Virus record (IMG/VR): IMGVR_UViG_3300024048_000018
Location: 1 to 20,870 of that record
Length of the DNA: 20,870 nt
Direction: 5' to 3' (one strand)
Source: a virus
A program made the translations under genes and the position numbers. The first letter of the stretch is position 1; each line of letters starts with the position of its first letter. The notes beneath the pieces were generated by a model. The model was not told the origin of the DNA and ran no database searches. It saw only the letters and a list, made by a program, of their open reading frames with translations. Positions 19,918 to 20,870 of this stretch are shown piece after piece.

Positions 19918-20324
19918 TATTTTATGCAACGGAGCGTTATCTCCGCCACTCTATAAACTGCATCGCCTCTTGTTTCGTACTCCCATACGCTTGGAATTGG
20001 CTCTACCCAGTCACACGCGGCCCCTAGCGCGTCCCTTGGCTTAAATGCGGTTAATATCTCGTCTACTACTTCTTCGAGGGCTGTTTCGGCCTCCTCCTCT
20101 TCTGCTTCCTTTTCTATCGTATAATAAGCTCTTAACTTAAATACAAAAACAATCTTATCTTTTAAGGTTGATCCATAGTCTGCTTCGTTATCGCTTGGTG
20201 ACACGACAACTGCAGGTACTCCCTCTATTGTGCTTGGATCGTATCCATAAGTTTTTTGAACTTTAGTCAGTTCATCTACTTTATCAACGATCGCTGCACG
20301 TATGTCATGAAAGTCATTTGCCAT
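19911..20324 (-). CDS. Tail terminator/completion-type protein
   Basis: A 137-residue protein. The pattern of a first helix (HDIRAAIVDKVDEL), PAVVVSPSDNEADYGST, a KIVFVFKLRAYYTI strand, an acidic helix (EKEAEEEEAETALEEVVDEIL) and a closing YRVAEITLRCIKY strand resembles neck or tail terminator proteins of siphoviruses. It lies between the HK97 gp10-like gene and the tail tube gene, as expected for a protein that caps the tube and joins it to the head. Its ATG follows the upstream stop by one base, with no Shine-Dalgarno. Confidence 0.7.
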   Translation of the reverse strand: MANDFHDIRAAIVDKVDELTKVQKTYGYDPSTIEGVPAVVVSPSDNEADYGSTLKDKIVFVFKLRAYYTIEKEAEEEEAETALEEVVDEILTAFKPRDALGAACDWVEPIPSVWEYETRGDAVYRVAEITLRCIKYC

Positions 20325-20325
20325 T

Positions 20326-20781
20326 TTATTTGAATGTTTGTTTTACGGCTTTACTAAATTCTTTATTTATAAAACTTTTATTTTCATCTACTGCTTTTTG
20401 TAGGAATGGATTTTTCTTGGTTCCTGGATGATGAACTACTTTCCCGAATATCCTACCCTCTCTTTTATTTGCCAACACTTTTTTCTGTCTGACTCTTATA
20501 ATGTGTGGCCTCGTTCCCTCGTGAACGTATATTCCATAATTAGCTCCTACTTCTACTTTTCCTCTTGCGGGTCCTAGCATTATACTTCTGATACTTTGTC
20601 TTAGGTTTCCACCTCCACTCTGTTTATTTACTGGTGCATTTCTTTTTGCATCATTTTCTATTTTTGTTATGATTCTGTTTATTGCTTTTCCTAATTCAAT
20701 CGTCATCTTAACTGGCGCTATTTTGAATTTTGCTTTTATCTTATCAAGGTTTTTTACTTTAATTGATATTGCTACGCTCAT
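20326..20781 (-). CDS. HK97 gp10-like head-tail protein
   Basis: A 151-residue basic protein with the family order: an N-terminal helix, ENDAKRNAPV (about 42-51), GGGNLRQSIRS (about 56-66), a KVEVGANYGIYVHEGTRPH segment (about 75-93) and a C-terminal helix (NPFLQKAVDENK). The NAP...G.LR.SI...Y..YVE.GT signature marks the HK97 gp10-like family that acts at the head-tail interface. It overlaps the upstream partial gene by ATGA and has an AAGGAT about ten bases before its ATG. Confidence 0.85.
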   Translation of the reverse strand: MSVAISIKVKNLDKIKAKFKIAPVKMTIELGKAINRIITKIENDAKRNAPVNKQSGGGNLRQSIRSIMLGPARGKVEVGANYGIYVHEGTRPHIIRVRQKKVLANKREGRIFGKVVHHPGTKKNPFLQKAVDENKSFINKEFSKAVKQTFK

Positions 20782-20870
20782 GATTTGAATATCCTTATTA
20801 TAACTTCCATATGATTTGACCTTTTCAAAAAATTGTTATATTTCTCTACTCCAACGACTCTGTATGTATC
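20778..20870 (-). CDS. C-terminal fragment of a head-tail connector protein
   Basis: Thirty in-frame residues run from the right edge, beginning DTYRVVGVEKYNNF and ending IIRIFKS with TGA overlapping the next ATG. Head closure or adaptor proteins often end in a Y.V.GV...N...H.EV....F pattern and precede gp10-like genes, so this is the likely class, but the fragment is too short to be sure. Confidence 0.6.
   Translation of the reverse strand, partial: DTYRVVGVEKYNNFLKRSNHMEVIIRIFKS

Noticed and set aside
19608-20027. Plus-strand frame of 139 codons
   Set aside because: It spans opposite the tail tube and terminator genes and their promoter; no ribosome-binding site.
20783-20812. TATAAT upstream of the gp10-like gene as a promoter
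   Set aside because: It is inside the preceding coding sequence and no -35 lies 16-18 bases away; AT-rich chance match.

Overview
The window is part of the genome of a tailed double-stranded DNA bacteriophage (or prophage) with long-tailed, siphovirus-type architecture. It is A+T-rich and densely packed, and every convincing gene lies on the minus strand, so transcription runs from high to low coordinates. Siphovirus morphology is inferred from a tail tube protein, a G/GT-style frameshifted chaperone, a tape measure protein and a tail hub, with no sheath gene between them. TGA is used as a stop, so the standard bacterial code applies. No terminase, portal, capsid, integrase, DNA polymerase, repressor or tRNA gene is visible; these would lie outside the window or be absent.

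Late region (20870 down to about 11480): a head-tail connector fragment, an HK97 gp10-like protein, a tail terminator-like protein, the tail tube protein with its own promoter, tail assembly chaperone G with a -1 frameshift extension, the tape measure, a hub-like protein, two fibre/receptor-type proteins (one with a glycine-rich adhesin-like tail), and a probable lysis cassette. That cassette holds two small membrane proteins, a membrane/coiled-coil protein and a papain-like cysteine peptidase. It closes with a strong intrinsic terminator at 11479-11514.

Centre (11404-10676): a GIY-YIG nuclease gene with its own sigma70-type promoter and operator-like inverted repeat, followed by a 255-base intergenic region. 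That region carries three tandem 22-bp repeats, a 13-bp direct repeat, an AT-rich stretch and a promoter overlapped by a DnaA-box-like motif. It is the best candidate for a replication origin and/or early control region.

Early region (10675 down to 1): three transcription units, each headed by a near-consensus promoter whose -35 is overlapped by the same 13-bp motif (AAGTTATCCACTT). Unit 1 has an ArdC-N-like protein, a coiled-coil protein, a membrane-anchored 3D-domain protein, SSB, a DnaJ-type zinc protein and an SNF2-type helicase, with a NUMOD3/HNH nuclease gene at its end. Unit 2 has an unknown protein, a Bet/RecT annealing protein, a PD-(D/E)XK exonuclease, a TM2 membrane protein, an HNH-like protein, an AP2/HNH homing protein and a NinB-like protein. 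Unit 3 has a phage O-like replication protein, a methyltransferase and a string of small proteins.

Translation signals are unusual. Most genes lack a Shine-Dalgarno sequence and start in an A-rich context ending in C (AAAAAC-ATG, TAAC-ATG). Three genes have a -10 box placed so that transcription should begin at the A of the ATG (leaderless). In contrast, the leftmost small genes, the AP2/HNH gene, the GIY-YIG gene and the tail tube gene have clear Shine-Dalgarno sequences. TTGACA/TATAAT-type promoters argue against Bacteroidota. The host cannot be named from this sequence; an uncultured lineage with low SD use (for example Patescibacteria) is only a guess.
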